Shown: in pieces, positions 44,808 through 52,947 of the stretch | How positions within the stretch are numbered: the first letter of the stretch is position 1 | How the letters are laid out: each line of letters opens with the position of its first letter | DNA from: Thalassovita sp. | Lineage (GTDB): Bacteria > Pseudomonadota > Alphaproteobacteria > Rhodobacterales > Rhodobacteraceae | NCBI GenBank assembly: GCA_017792425.1 | Contig: CP051233.1 | Span: 1,770,402 to 1,834,401, forward strand | Direction of reading: 5' to 3' | DNA: 64,000 nucleotides | Translations under genes and position numbers: made by a program | Notes under the pieces: generated by a model | Seen by the model: the letters and a program-made list of their open reading frames with translations, nothing else | Databases searched by the model: none | What the model was told of the DNA's origin: nothing

Positions 44808-45712
44808 ACGCTTTGAACACCGACCCCCTGTTGCCCGGACCGTCCGAACCGATCACGCGCATCACGCCCGCCGGGCCTGTTCCGCGCACCGGGCTGGGGC
44901 TGATGCTGCGATTGGAACTGTCCGAATCCCTGCGCTCGCGCTGGTTCCATTTCTATTCCGTGGTGGTTGTCGGGCTGATGCTGTTGCTGATCACCACCGG
45001 CATTTCCGAAAGCCGCGTGCTGGGGTTCACGGGCCTGTCGCGGCTGCTGGTGACTTATATCCAGATCGCGATGGCGGTGCTGCCGCTGTTCATCATCGTC
45101 ACCACGGCGCGGTCCATGGTGGGGGACCGCGAAGCGGGGAACCTGGAATACATGCTGGCCTTTCCGGTGTCGCTGGCCACCTGGTACTGGGGCCGTTTCC
45201 TGGCGCGGCTGGTGCTGGTGCTGGCCCCGGTGGCGGTTGCGCTTGGCGTGGCGGCAGCCTATGGCGCGGCGATGAACCACCCGGTGCCGTGGTGGCATTT
45301 CGGGTTGTATTCCGGGCTGGTCGCGGCGCTGGCGGCCTGTTTCCTGGGGATCGGGTTCCTGATTTCGTCCCTGTCGCGATCAACCGAGGTGGCGTTGGGG
45401 CTCAGCCTGCTGGTCTGGCTGGCGCTGGTGGCGCTGCTGGACCTGTTGTTGCTGTCGGTGCTGATCCAGCAGCGGGTCGTGCCGGACGTGGTAATCGGCA
45501 TCGCGCTGGCCAACCCTTTGCAGGCGTTCCGCACGGCGTCGATGATCCTGTTCGATCCGCAACTGATCCTGCTGGGGCCGTCGTCCTATGTTATTCTGGA
45601 TCATTTCGGGGTGACGGGCTATGTCGTTTGGGCAATGGCCTATCCGGCGGCGCTGGGGGCGGTGCTGGCTGGGGTCGGGTACTGGCGGTTCAGCCGCTCG
45701 GACCTGGTGTAA
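44804..45712 (+). CDS. nosY: NosY, ABC transporter permease
   Basis: A 302-residue permease with six membrane helices (first at about 43-63), the ABC2 type. The conserved YIQIAMAVLPLFIIVTTARSMVGDREAGNLEYMLAFPV, read in pieces from residue 85, and SSLSRSTEVALGLSL are typical. It pairs with NosF. It starts inside the nosL stop codon (ATGA) and ends the nos operon; a bidirectional terminator follows immediately. Confidence 0.94.
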   Translation: MNALNTDPLLPGPSEPITRITPAGPVPRTGLGLMLRLELSESLRSRWFHFYSVVVVGLMLLLITTGISESRVLGFTGLSRLLVTYIQIAMAVLPLFIIVTTARSMVGDREAGNLEYMLAFPVSLATWYWGRFLARLVLVLAPVAVALGVAAAYGAAMNHPVPWWHFGLYSGLVAALAACFLGIGFLISSLSRSTEVALGLSLLVWLALVALLDLLLLSVLIQQRVVPDVVIGIALANPLQAFRTASMILFDPQLILLGPSSYVILDHFGVTGYVVWAMAYPAALGAVLAGVGYWRFSRSDLV

Positions 45713-45717
45713 AAGCC

Positions 45718-45743
45718 AAAGGCCGCCCCGAGGGCGGCCTTTT
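45718..45743. terminator. Bidirectional terminator at the end of the nos operon
   Basis: Perfect 11-bp stem AAAGGCCGCCC / GGGCGGCCTTT with a CGA loop; it also ends the convergent TlpA-like gene. Confidence 0.88.
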
Positions 45744-45760
45744 CACTGTCGGCGTAGCAC

Positions 45761-46297
45761 TTACAGGAGGCCCAAAAGCCAGGTCACCGTCGCGTCGTCA
45801 TCCCATGTCGCTTCGCCCTCGATCACCGACAGGGATTGCCCGTTGCGGCCGATCACCATGCTGGAGGGCAGCAGTTCGGTGTCCAGCACCTGTTTGAGGT
45901 TTTCACCGTCGCCCATCAGGACCGGCAAGCCGGTGATCCCGTTGTCCTTGTAGAACCGCCGCACGCTGTTTGGTCCGCGCCAGTCAAAGGCCAGCGGCAA
46001 CACCACCAGCCCCGCACCGGACACCCGTTCGGCCATCCGCGCGATCGAGGGCATTTCCTTTTGGCAGGGGACGCACCACGGACCCCAGAAGTTCAGCAGA
46101 ACCACGGCGCCAGCCCAATCCGACAGTCGGCGCAGGGTTCCGTCCGCTTCGGTGATCTTCAGCGCCGATCCATCGCGGGGCGGCTCGGTCGGGCGGGCCA
46201 GTGCCGCCGCCGACGGCGCATCGGCCCAGCCCGCTGTGGGCCGCAGCAGCAACGCGCCGGCCCCGGCCAGAATGCCTCGCCGCGTCAGCGCCGTCAT
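45761..46297 (-). CDS. TlpA-like periplasmic thioredoxin
   Basis: A 178-residue exported thioredoxin-fold protein: signal RRGILAGAGALLLRPTAGWA, then LLNFWGPWCVPCQKEMPSI with the redox pair CVPC, and GLPVLMGDGENLK with the cis-proline. TlpA-type proteins reduce the cysteines of Sco and CuA sites so that copper can load. It overlaps the sco stop by ATGA, so the pair is one operon; the FNR-type box lies upstream of sco. Confidence 0.88.
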   Translation of the reverse strand: MTALTRRGILAGAGALLLRPTAGWADAPSAAALARPTEPPRDGSALKITEADGTLRRLSDWAGAVVLLNFWGPWCVPCQKEMPSIARMAERVSGAGLVVLPLAFDWRGPNSVRRFYKDNGITGLPVLMGDGENLKQVLDTELLPSSMVIGRNGQSLSVIEGEATWDDDATVTWLLGLL

Positions 46298-46914
46298 TTT
46301 GCGATGACCTCTGACATGATGGCGCGTACGTCCTCGGCCATCGCTTCGGCACTGGTGCCGTGGGGGTAGCGTTTGATCAGGAACCCGCCGGGATCCAGAA
46401 AGGCGACAGACGCGGTGTGATCCATGCCGTACTGGTCCGGACGGCCGGGGTCGGGAATGTATTTTTCATAGCGCGCGTTGAAGGTTTTCACCATGTGGTC
46501 GGTATAGGCCTTGGGCCCGCGCAGCCCCTCTATCCGAGGATCGAAGAATCCCAGGTATTCGCGCAGCAGCTTTGGCGTGTCGCGGTCCGGGTCGACGGTA
46601 ACGAACACCGGGGTCAACTTGGCGGCGTCCTCTTCGCCCAGGATTTCCAGCGTTTCAGCCAAGGTGGACATGGCGGTGGGGCAGACATCGGGGCAGCCGG
46701 TATAGCCAAAGAACAGCAACACGAACTTGCCTTGGAAATCTTCGTTGGTTTTCACGTTACCGTACAGGTCTTCCATCATGTAGCGGCGGGGCATTTCAGC
46801 GTTCATCGGGCTGTCCGCCGTCGGTTCCAGATCGGCGTGCTGAGCGGTCAGGGCAAACGGCGCGCACAGCGCGGCGGCCAGCGTGGCGGACATTAGGGTG
46901 CGTCGGGTGATCAT
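46294..46914 (-). CDS. SCO1/SenC family copper chaperone
   Basis: A 206-residue exported or membrane-anchored protein (signal RRTLMSATLAAALCAPFALT). The Sco copper site is FGYTGCPDVCPTAM, with the third ligand His in YGMDHTASV. Sco proteins insert copper in CuA centres of cytochrome oxidase; the gene lies convergent to nosY and under an FNR-type box, so I infer delivery to the CuA of NosZ. ATG 46914 has AAAGG upstream. The gene is coupled to the TlpA-like gene. Confidence 0.92.
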   Translation of the reverse strand: MITRRTLMSATLAAALCAPFALTAQHADLEPTADSPMNAEMPRRYMMEDLYGNVKTNEDFQGKFVLLFFGYTGCPDVCPTAMSTLAETLEILGEEDAAKLTPVFVTVDPDRDTPKLLREYLGFFDPRIEGLRGPKAYTDHMVKTFNARYEKYIPDPGRPDQYGMDHTASVAFLDPGGFLIKRYPHGTSAEAMAEDVRAIMSEVIAK

Positions 46915-46967
46915 GTTTGGCCTTTCATTTACTGGGGCCGAATTTAGGGGCATTCCGCGGGCGCGCC

Positions 46968-46981
46968 TTGATTTTGATCAG
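46968..46981. promoter_or_regulatory. FNR/NNR-type box upstream of sco-tlpA
   Basis: TTGATTTTGATCAG matches TTGAT-N4-ATCAA at 9 of 10 positions. Its centre lies 60 bases from the sco start; a TAAATT that can act as -10 (46941-46946, minus strand) is at the right distance for class II activation. It also lies upstream of the divergent transporter gene. Confidence 0.72.
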
Positions 46982-47031
46982 GGCGTGGCGCGGCAAAAAC
47001 GGCGAAAGAACGGAAAACCAAGGAGACCCCG

Positions 47032-47892
47032 ATGACCGCCCTGCTTGCCGCCTTTCTGCCGATCGCGATGATGATCCTGATGTTTTCGCTGGGGCTGCGC
47101 CTGTCCCTGTCAGAAATCGGCGCCGAGTTCCGCGCCCCGCGCGCGCTGCTGGCGGGGCTGGCGGTGCAGATGATCGGCCTGCCGGCGCTGGCGTGGGCGC
47201 TGGGGCAGGCGGCGCTGGTGGGGCCGTTGATGCTGACCGGGTTGCTGCTGGTGGCGGCCTCGCCCGGAGGGGTGACCTCGAATTACGCGGCGTTGCTGGT
47301 CAGGGGCAAGGTGGGGCTGTCGGTGGGGATGACGCTGATCACCAGCCTGGCCGCGCCGATCACCTTGCCGCTGGTGCTGCTGTTGTCAGGAGCGGTGGCG
47401 CCGGACGGGGCGGGGCTGTGGAAAATCTCGCTGGGGATGACGGCGGTCGCGCTGGTGCCGATGGGGCTGGCAATGGGGGTCAGAACCCTGTGGTCCGGCT
47501 TTGCCACGAAACTGGCCCGTATCGTCGATCCGCTGGCCAAGGTTCTGTTCGTGCTGATGGTGCTGGCCACTTTCGTGCAGAACTGGAGCGCGATGCGCGG
47601 CGCTTTCGCCGAAGTCGGCCTGACGGTGATGATGTTGGCGGTTGCAGGTCCGGCGCTGGCGGCCACCGTCGGCTGGATCGTTCATCTGTCCGGCCCCGAT
47701 CGCCGCACCATCATGACCGAGGTGTCGCTACAGAACGTCGCCATCACCATCTTCGTGGCCGGCAAGCTGATGGGCCAGCCCGAACTGGCCATACCGGGCC
47801 TGATCTACGCGGTGGTGATGAACGTGATCACGCTGGTCCTGATCGGCCTGACCGCGCTGCGTGCCGGGGGGCTGATCCGGCAGGAAGGCTGA
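47032..47892 (+). CDS. Bile acid:sodium symporter (BASS) family transporter
   Basis: A 286-residue membrane protein with about nine or ten helices in the BASS fold: SLGLRLSLSEIGAEFRAPRAL near helix 1, the sodium-binding-type SPGGVTSNYAALL, and SLQNVAITIFVAG in the second half. It is a bacterial carrier whose substrate is unknown (organic anions are typical). It is divergent from sco with an FNR-type box between them. SD AAGGAG is eight bases before the ATG. Confidence 0.85.
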   Translation: MTALLAAFLPIAMMILMFSLGLRLSLSEIGAEFRAPRALLAGLAVQMIGLPALAWALGQAALVGPLMLTGLLLVAASPGGVTSNYAALLVRGKVGLSVGMTLITSLAAPITLPLVLLLSGAVAPDGAGLWKISLGMTAVALVPMGLAMGVRTLWSGFATKLARIVDPLAKVLFVLMVLATFVQNWSAMRGAFAEVGLTVMMLAVAGPALAATVGWIVHLSGPDRRTIMTEVSLQNVAITIFVAGKLMGQPELAIPGLIYAVVMNVITLVLIGLTALRAGGLIRQEG

Positions 47893-47904
47893 CTCGGAAC
47901 GAAA

Positions 47905-47927
47905 ACGGGGGGCAAGGTGCCCCCCGT
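47905..47927 (+). terminator. Hairpin after the BASS transporter gene
   Basis: Perfect 10-bp stem ACGGGGGGCA / TGCCCCCCGT with an AGG loop, no T-run, 12 bases past the stop codon. Confidence 0.55.
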
Positions 47928-47945
47928 CCAATCAGGTATTCAAGG

Positions 47946-47971
47946 AAAAGGCCGCGTCCTGCGCGGCCTTT
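47946..47971 (-). terminator. Terminator of the transketolase gene
   Basis: Stem AAAGGCCGCG / CGCGGCCTTT with a 5-base loop; read on the minus strand it ends in TTTT, 8 bases after the tkt stop. Confidence 0.75.
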
Positions 47972-47978
47972 CTGCATG

Positions 47979-50030
47979 TCAGGCGTCGTGCTTGAATTCG
48001 CCCTGCGCGGGGGTAGGCAGCAGCGCCTTGACCTTTTCGGCCACGGCTTCGGCGGTGATGCCGAATTTCTCGTACAGCACTTCTGCCGGGGCCGAGGCGC
48101 CAAAGCCGGACATGCCCACGAACCCTGCCTTGTTGGCGCGGCCGCGTTCGCCCAGCAGCCACTGATCCCAACCCTGACGGACGCCAGCCTCTACCCCGAC
48201 GCGGACGGGGCCTGCGGGCAGGACGCGTTTGCGATAGCTGTCGTCCTGTTCAGCGAACAGTTCCATGCAGGGCATGGAAACGACGCGGGTGCCGATGCCT
48301 TCGGCCTGCAGCAGATCGCGGGCGGCCAGTGCGATGGACACTTCGGACCCGGTGGCGATCAGGATCGCCTCGCGCTTGCCCTCTGCCTCGGCCAGCACAT
48401 AGCCGCCTTGGGCGACCAGGTTTTTCTGGCTGTGGGTGGTGCGCACGGTCGGCAGGTTCTGGCGGGTCAGCGACAGGACCGAGGGCGTTTCCCTACTCGT
48501 CAGCGCAATTTCCCAGCTTTCGGCGGTTTCCACGGTGTCGCAGGGGCGGAACACATAGGTGTTCGGGGTGGCACGGCTGATCGCGACATGTTCCACCGGC
48601 TGGTGGGTCGGGCCGTCTTCGCCCAGGCCAATGCTGTCATGGGTCATCACGAACACGCTGGGGATACGCATCAATGCGGCCAGGCGCATCGCGGGGCGGG
48701 CATAGTCGGTGAAGGCCATGAAGGTGCCGCCATAGGGGCGCATGCCCCCGTGCAGCGCCATGCCGTTCATGGCCGCCGCCATGCCGTGTTCGCGGATGCC
48801 CCAGTGGATGTAGCGCCCGGCGCGGTTGTCCAGGTCGAAGACGCCCAGATCACCGGTTTTGGTGTTGTTCGAGCCGGTCAGGTCGGCCGAGCCGCCCACG
48901 GTTTCGGGCATGATCGGATTGACCACTTCCAGCACGATTTCACTGGATTTGCGGGTGGCGTGTTTGGGCTGCTCCTCGGACACCTGCTTTTTCAGCGCGC
49001 GAATGGTGGCGGTCAGCTTTTTCGGGGCGTCCAGTGCGTAGGTGCGGTTGAACTCGTCCCGCTTGCGCCCGGAAATCGAGCCAAGGCGTTCTTCCCATGC
49101 GGCGCGGTCGGCGGCGCCGCGCGCGCCGATGGCTTCCCATGCGGATTTGATGTCAGCGGGCACTTCGAACGGGCCGGAGGCCCAGCCGTAGACTTCCTTG
49201 GCGTCGGCGATCAGCTTGGGGTCGGTCAAAGCACCGTGACCCTTGGAGGTGTCCTGCGCCGACGATCCCAGCGCGATGTGGGTCTTGCACGCGATCATCG
49301 AGGGCTTTTTGGTGGACTTGGCCTTGGCGATGGCGGCGTCGATCGCTTCGGGATCGTGGCCGTCGATTTCCTGCACATGCCAGCCCGATGCCTTGAAGCG
49401 CATCACCTGGTCGGTACGGTCGGACAGGTCAACGGTGCCGTCGATGGTGATGTTGTTGTTGTCCCAGAACACGATCAGTTTGCCCAGCTGGTGACGGCCA
49501 GCGAGGCCGATCGCCTCTTGGCTGATGCCTTCCATCAGGCAACCGTCCCCGGCAATGACATAGGTGTAGTGATCCACGATCTTTTTGCCGTAGCGGGCGC
49601 GCTGGATTTCCTCGGCCATGGCGAAGCCGACGGCGTTGGAAATGCCCTGGCCCAGCGGGCCGGTGGTGGTCTCGATCCCTTCGGCGTGGCCGTATTCGGG
49701 GTGACCGGCGGTTTTCGCGCCCCATTGGCGGAAATTGCGGATCTCCTCCAGCGTGATGTCCTTGTAGCCGGTCAGGTACAGCAGCGAATACAGCAGCATG
49801 GACCCGTGGCCCGCCGACAGGATGAACCGGTCACGGTCCGGCCAGCGCGGGGCGGCGGCGTCGAACTTCAGGTGCTTTTCGAACAGCACGGTGGCGACGT
49901 CGGCCATGCCCATCGGCATACCGGAATGGCCAGAGTTGGCGGCATGGATTGCGTCCAGGGTCAGCGCGCGGATGGCGGCAGCCTTGAACCAGTGATCGGG
50001 ATGGGTATTACGCAGTGCAGAGATATCCAC
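47979..50030 (-). CDS. tkt: Transketolase
   Basis: Thiamine-diphosphate enzyme of the pentose phosphate pathway (and Calvin cycle if present), transferring two-carbon units between sugar phosphates. The 683 residues show [15 protein letters not shown], the ThDP motif [10 protein letters not shown] ... [13 protein letters not shown] and the catalytic/substrate-binding [14 protein letters not shown]. It is alone on its strand with its own terminator; no cbb or gap/pgk partner is adjacent, unlike in many relatives where tkt-gap are clustered. The stretch between its start and 50230 holds no gene. Confidence 0.96.
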   Translation of the reverse strand: MDISALRNTHPDHWFKAAAIRALTLDAIHAANSGHSGMPMGMADVATVLFEKHLKFDAAAPRWPDRDRFILSAGHGSMLLYSLLYLTGYKDITLEEIRNFRQWGAKTAGHPEYGHAEGIETTTGPLGQGISNAVGFAMAEEIQRARYGKKIVDHYTYVIAGDGCLMEGISQEAIGLAGRHQLGKLIVFWDNNNITIDGTVDLSDRTDQVMRFKASGWHVQEIDGHDPEAIDAAIAKAKSTKKPSMIACKTHIALGSSAQDTSKGHGALTDPKLIADAKEVYGWASGPFEVPADIKSAWEAIGARGAADRAAWEERLGSISGRKRDEFNRTYALDAPKKLTATIRALKKQVSEEQPKHATRKSSEIVLEVVNPIMPETVGGSADLTGSNNTKTGDLGVFDLDNRAGRYIHWGIREHGMAAAMNGMALHGGMRPYGGTFMAFTDYARPAMRLAALMRIPSVFVMTHDSIGLGEDGPTHQPVEHVAISRATPNTYVFRPCDTVETAESWEIALTSRETPSVLSLTRQNLPTVRTTHSQKNLVAQGGYVLAEAEGKREAILIATGSEVSIALAARDLLQAEGIGTRVVSMPCMELFAEQDDSYRKRVLPAGPVRVGVEAGVRQGWDQWLLGERGRANKAGFVGMSGFGASAPAEVLYEKFGITAEAVAEKVKALLPTPAQGEFKHDA

Positions 50031-50230
50031 GGCGATTGTCCTTCGTTCGGAAAAAGTGCTTGCATGTTGAATAGCAGCCCTTGACCAGAGTGCAAGCCGC
50101 GCGTCCTTGCCTTTCCCCCCGAAAAGGGCGCATTTTGCGGGGTGTTTGGATAAGATTGGGCCAAAGCCGCGTATTTCTTGATTCGTATTCGGGTCGCGGG
50201 CGTGGGCGGCGGCAAAGAAAGTTGAGGGCG

Positions 50231-50725
50231 ATGAGCGACATCAATGAATTGGAAAGCCGGATCACCTCGGCGTTGGACCGTATCGCGCGCGGGCTGGAAG
50301 GGCTGGACGCGGGCGGCGAGGCACGGGACGCAGAACAGGAGATCACGCGGCTGACCCAAGCGCTGGAGGAAGAGCGTACCCTGACGGCCCAACTGGAAGA
50401 ACGCGTGAAGGCGATCAAGGATAAACTGGATGCCCGCGTGCAGGGGCTGGACAAGGCGATGGCGGAAGCGCGCGCCTCGGTCACGGCGATGGATGCGGAA
50501 CTGCAGCAATTGCGCGACGTGAACGAAAAGCTGCGCGCCAGCAACGTTGCGTTGCGCGACGCCAATGCTGCCGGTCTGGCCGATGCCGCCCTGATCAACG
50601 CGGCGCTGCAAGCCGAACTGGAGGCGCTGCACGCAGGCCGGGCCGCTGATGCGGCAGAGGTTGGCGCGGTTCTGGGGCAGTTGGACGCCATTCTTGGCGG
50701 CGACGCCAAACAGGAGGAGGCGTGA
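50231..50725 (+). CDS. Coiled-coil protein upstream of zapA
   Basis: A 164-residue, almost entirely alpha-helical protein with heptad-rich charged sequence ([20 protein letters not shown] and [17 protein letters not shown]); no membrane helix or signal. The last 20 residues end in [20 protein letters not shown]. It overlaps zapA in a TGATG, so the two are coupled, and I infer a role with ZapA in cell division, perhaps as a ZapB-like partner. No catalytic family is recognised. ATG 50231 has only weak GAGGG upstream; the longer frame is not plausible. Confidence 0.75.
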   Translation: MSDINELESRITSALDRIARGLEGLDAGGEARDAEQEITRLTQALEEERTLTAQLEERVKAIKDKLDARVQGLDKAMAEARASVTAMDAELQQLRDVNEKLRASNVALRDANAAGLADAALINAALQAELEALHAGRAADAAEVGAVLGQLDAILGGDAKQEEA

Positions 50726-51120
50726 TGCCCGAAGTGGAAATCAGGATCGGCGGCCGGGCTTTCGAAGTTTCGTGCCAAGAGGGTGAAGAGCATTACCTGC
50801 ATTCAGCTGCGAAGATGCTGGATGAAGAGGCGCAGAAACTGGCCTCGCAGATCGGGCGGCTGCCCGAGGCGCGTATGCTGCTGATGGCTGGTCTGATGCT
50901 GGCCGACAAGACCGCCGGGGTCGAGGACCGCCTGCGCGAAATGCAGGCGCAGGTTGAGGAACTGACGGCGGAATTGAAGCGGGTCAGGAACGCGCCCGCG
51001 CCCGAACCCCAGCGCGTCGAGGTGCCGGTGGTGCCGGGGTCCGTGATGGAAACCCTGGCCGAAGTTGCCGCCCGCGCCGAGGCGCTGGCCAGCCAGGTCG
51101 AGGAAAAATCAGCCTCGTAG
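50725..51120 (+). CDS. zapA: Cell division protein ZapA
   Basis: A 131-residue ZapA that binds and bundles FtsZ at midcell. The N-terminal globular domain shows PEVEIRIGGRAFEVSCQEGEE (in pieces) and LLMAGLMLADK; a coiled coil follows (LREMQAQVEELTAELKRV) and then a longer C-terminal tail. GGAGGAGG lies eight bases before ATG 50725, which is inside the stop of the coiled-coil gene. A 6S RNA gene is often found after zapA in related genomes; I see none here, since a DedA gene converges 14 bases on. Confidence 0.88.
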   Translation: MPEVEIRIGGRAFEVSCQEGEEHYLHSAAKMLDEEAQKLASQIGRLPEARMLLMAGLMLADKTAGVEDRLREMQAQVEELTAELKRVRNAPAPEPQRVEVPVVPGSVMETLAEVAARAEALASQVEEKSAS

Positions 51121-51134
51121 GGGCGGGCGGGGAT

Positions 51135-51743
51135 TTACCCCGCGCGGTCCTTGGCGTGGATATGCAGCATGTGGCGCAGGTGCAGGATCAACAGCGCCGC
51201 CACTGCCAGTGCGGCCAACAGCCCCAGCGAATCGCTGATCAGCGGCCAAAACAGCGTCAGGCTTTGGGCCGCGCCCGCGCCCAGGCTGACATAGACCGCC
51301 ACCCAGACCGATTCTCCGGCAAGGCTGGCGGCGGAAAACCCGCGCCAGCCCATCCGTGCTGCGCCGGCGGCGAGGTTCACATAAGGCCCCAGCGGGCTGA
51401 GCAGCCAGCGGGTCAGGAACACCGCGACACCACCGCGGGCGCGGGTCAGATGCGTGGCGTGGGCCAGCGCCTTGGCCTGCCTGCCGCCGCGCCGTTCGAT
51501 CCGCGCGACCCGGTCGCTGCCGCCACGCCCCAGCCAGAACCCGATCTGATCCCCGGCCAGCGCCCCGGATAGCGCGGCGGCGATGGTCAGGGTCAGGTCC
51601 AGTTCGCCCGAGGCGACAAATCCACCCGCCGCCATCATCACCACCGACGCGGGCAGGGGCAGGGCAAGGCAACTGAGCAGCGTGACAAGCGCCACGAAGG
51701 GCGCGCCGAAATCAGCCAGCAAGGCAAGCGCGGTTTCGGTCAT
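51135..51743 (-). CDS. DedA family membrane protein
   Basis: A 202-residue inner-membrane protein of the DedA/VTT family, thought to flip or recycle lipid carriers such as undecaprenyl phosphate. Marks are LPLPASVVMMAAGGFVASGE, GDQIGFWLGRGGSDRV and FLTRWLLSPLGPYVNLAAG. Four or five helices are visible. Its start overlaps the stop of the upstream small protein gene (ATGA at 51740), so the two form a pair. The paralogue involved cannot be assigned. Confidence 0.9.
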   Translation of the reverse strand: MTETALALLADFGAPFVALVTLLSCLALPLPASVVMMAAGGFVASGELDLTLTIAAALSGALAGDQIGFWLGRGGSDRVARIERRGGRQAKALAHATHLTRARGGVAVFLTRWLLSPLGPYVNLAAGAARMGWRGFSAASLAGESVWVAVYVSLGAGAAQSLTLFWPLISDSLGLLAALAVAALLILHLRHMLHIHAKDRAG

Positions 51744-52090
51744 GGCCGCGCCTTTCCCTGTGCCTGAAGAAAGACCAGCAGGTCGGCGATCACCGCCTCG
51801 ACCGGGCGGCCCTGAAGATCTGCGATTTCAGACAGGGTGACCCTGCGGCGGGGCGGTTCCGGCAGGCCAAGCGCGGCAAGGATGTCCTCGGGGGGGTGGC
51901 GCCAGGATCGGGCCACATAGCCCGGCGTCATCCAGGGTTCCGGCTGGACGGTGCGGGCGTCGTTCCAATGGGCGACCTGCATCGCCAGCTTGGCCGCGAA
52001 CACCAGAGCGATGACCAGCGCCAGCCCGGTCAGCAGCAACGCCGTCCTGTGATGGGTCCACAGAACGCGAAAGGGCGCGGGCCGTTTCAT
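51740..52090 (-). CDS. Small single-helix membrane protein next to DedA
   Basis: A 116-residue protein with one helix (about residues 15-36, TALLLTGLALVIALVFAAKLA) and a soluble tail with PPEDILAALGLPEPPRRRVTLSEIADLQGRPVEAVIADLLVFL (pieces over residues 66-108). The tail looks like a small helical domain and may face the periplasm. It is translationally coupled to dedA. I do not recognise the family, but pairing with DedA suggests a role in the same lipid process. Confidence 0.75.
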   Translation of the reverse strand: MKRPAPFRVLWTHHRTALLLTGLALVIALVFAAKLAMQVAHWNDARTVQPEPWMTPGYVARSWRHPPEDILAALGLPEPPRRRVTLSEIADLQGRPVEAVIADLLVFLQAQGKARP

Positions 52091-52130
52091 GGCCCCGCGC
52101 CCCGTGTCGTTCCAGTGCCGGTCACGGCGA

Positions 52131-52493
52131 TCAGGCGTTGGCTTCGCGGATCTTGTCTGCGGCCTCTTTCGAGTAGCCGACGCCGTTCTGTTCGAACAGC
52201 GCGTCCAGTTCGCCGGACAGGGTCATTTCCGTGATGATGTCACAGCCGCCGACAAACTCACCCTTCACGTAAAGCTGCGGGATGGTCGGCCAGTCGGAAT
52301 AATCCTTGATGCCTTGCCGGATTTCATCATCGGCCAGCACGTTCACATCGACAAAATCCACGCCCATGTAGTTCAGCACCCCGGCCACGCGGCTGGAGAA
52401 GCCACACTGGGGCATCTCTTTGGTGCCTTTCATGTACAGCACCACGTCGTTGGCTTTCACGGTTTCGTCGATGCGGTTTGTTGCGTCGCTCAT
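52131..52493 (-). CDS. grxD: Monothiol glutaredoxin, Grx4/GrxD type
   Basis: A 120-residue CGFS-type glutaredoxin ([18 protein letters not shown], active Cys30) with the [19 protein letters not shown] glutathione-binding region. It carries and transfers [2Fe-2S] clusters and forms a heterodimer with BolA proteins. A BolA gene lies 60 bases upstream on the same strand, so they are expected to be made together. SD AAAGGA precedes the ATG. Confidence 0.96.
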   Translation of the reverse strand: MSDATNRIDETVKANDVVLYMKGTKEMPQCGFSSRVAGVLNYMGVDFVDVNVLADDEIRQGIKDYSDWPTIPQLYVKGEFVGGCDIITEMTLSGELDALFEQNGVGYSKEAADKIREANA

Positions 52494-52554
52494 CTGTTTG
52501 TCCTTTCGGCGGTTCCGCCGTCTGAGTTCAGTCTTGTAGGTGCGCTTTGGCGGG

Positions 52555-52791
52555 TCAATCCGGGGCCTTGGTGGTCAGGGCCAGCGCGTGCAGTTCGCCG
52601 TCGGAGCCGTCCATCCGGCCCTTCAGCGCGGCATAGACGGCGCGTTGCTGCTGCACGCGGTTCATGCCGCGAAAGCTTTCGTCGATGACCATCGCGGACA
52701 TGTGCCGCCCGTCGCTGCCCTCGACCACGATCTGTGCGTTGGGGAAGCTCGCGCGTAGCAGGTCTTCGAGTTCCTGTGCGAAAATGGCCAT
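52555..52791 (-). CDS. BolA family protein (IbaG/BolA2 type)
   Basis: A 78-residue BolA-like protein that pairs with Grx4 in Fe-S cluster trafficking or iron sensing. [20 protein letters not shown] and ELHALALTT are the family blocks; the usual RVxRHR-type loop is [10 protein letters not shown], so the helix histidine is replaced, and the C-terminal His in ELHAL is the likely cluster ligand. It is in the same orientation as grxD, 60 bases apart, with purL downstream of neither. Confidence 0.93.
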   Translation of the reverse strand: MAIFAQELEDLLRASFPNAQIVVEGSDGRHMSAMVIDESFRGMNRVQQQRAVYAALKGRMDGSDGELHALALTTKAPD

Positions 52792-52947
52792 CTGGGTCTC
52801 CGGGATTGTTTACGGTTCAGTCAGGAAACTAGGGCGAGTTGGGGGCGGGTTCAAGCGCGACCCGACAGAGCCGCGACCATTGTTCACAACGCGGCGAGAA
52901 GAAGCCGGGGCCGCGCGGAACAGCCCCGGTTTGGCAAGCGTTCGCAG

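Noticed and set aside
46917..50084. 1055-codon plus-strand frame
   Set aside because: It spans the BASS gene out of frame and the antisense of transketolase; no family signature.
51121..51134. 6S RNA gene after zapA
   Set aside because: The gap to the convergent DedA gene is only 14 bases, so the usual alphaproteobacterial position is empty.
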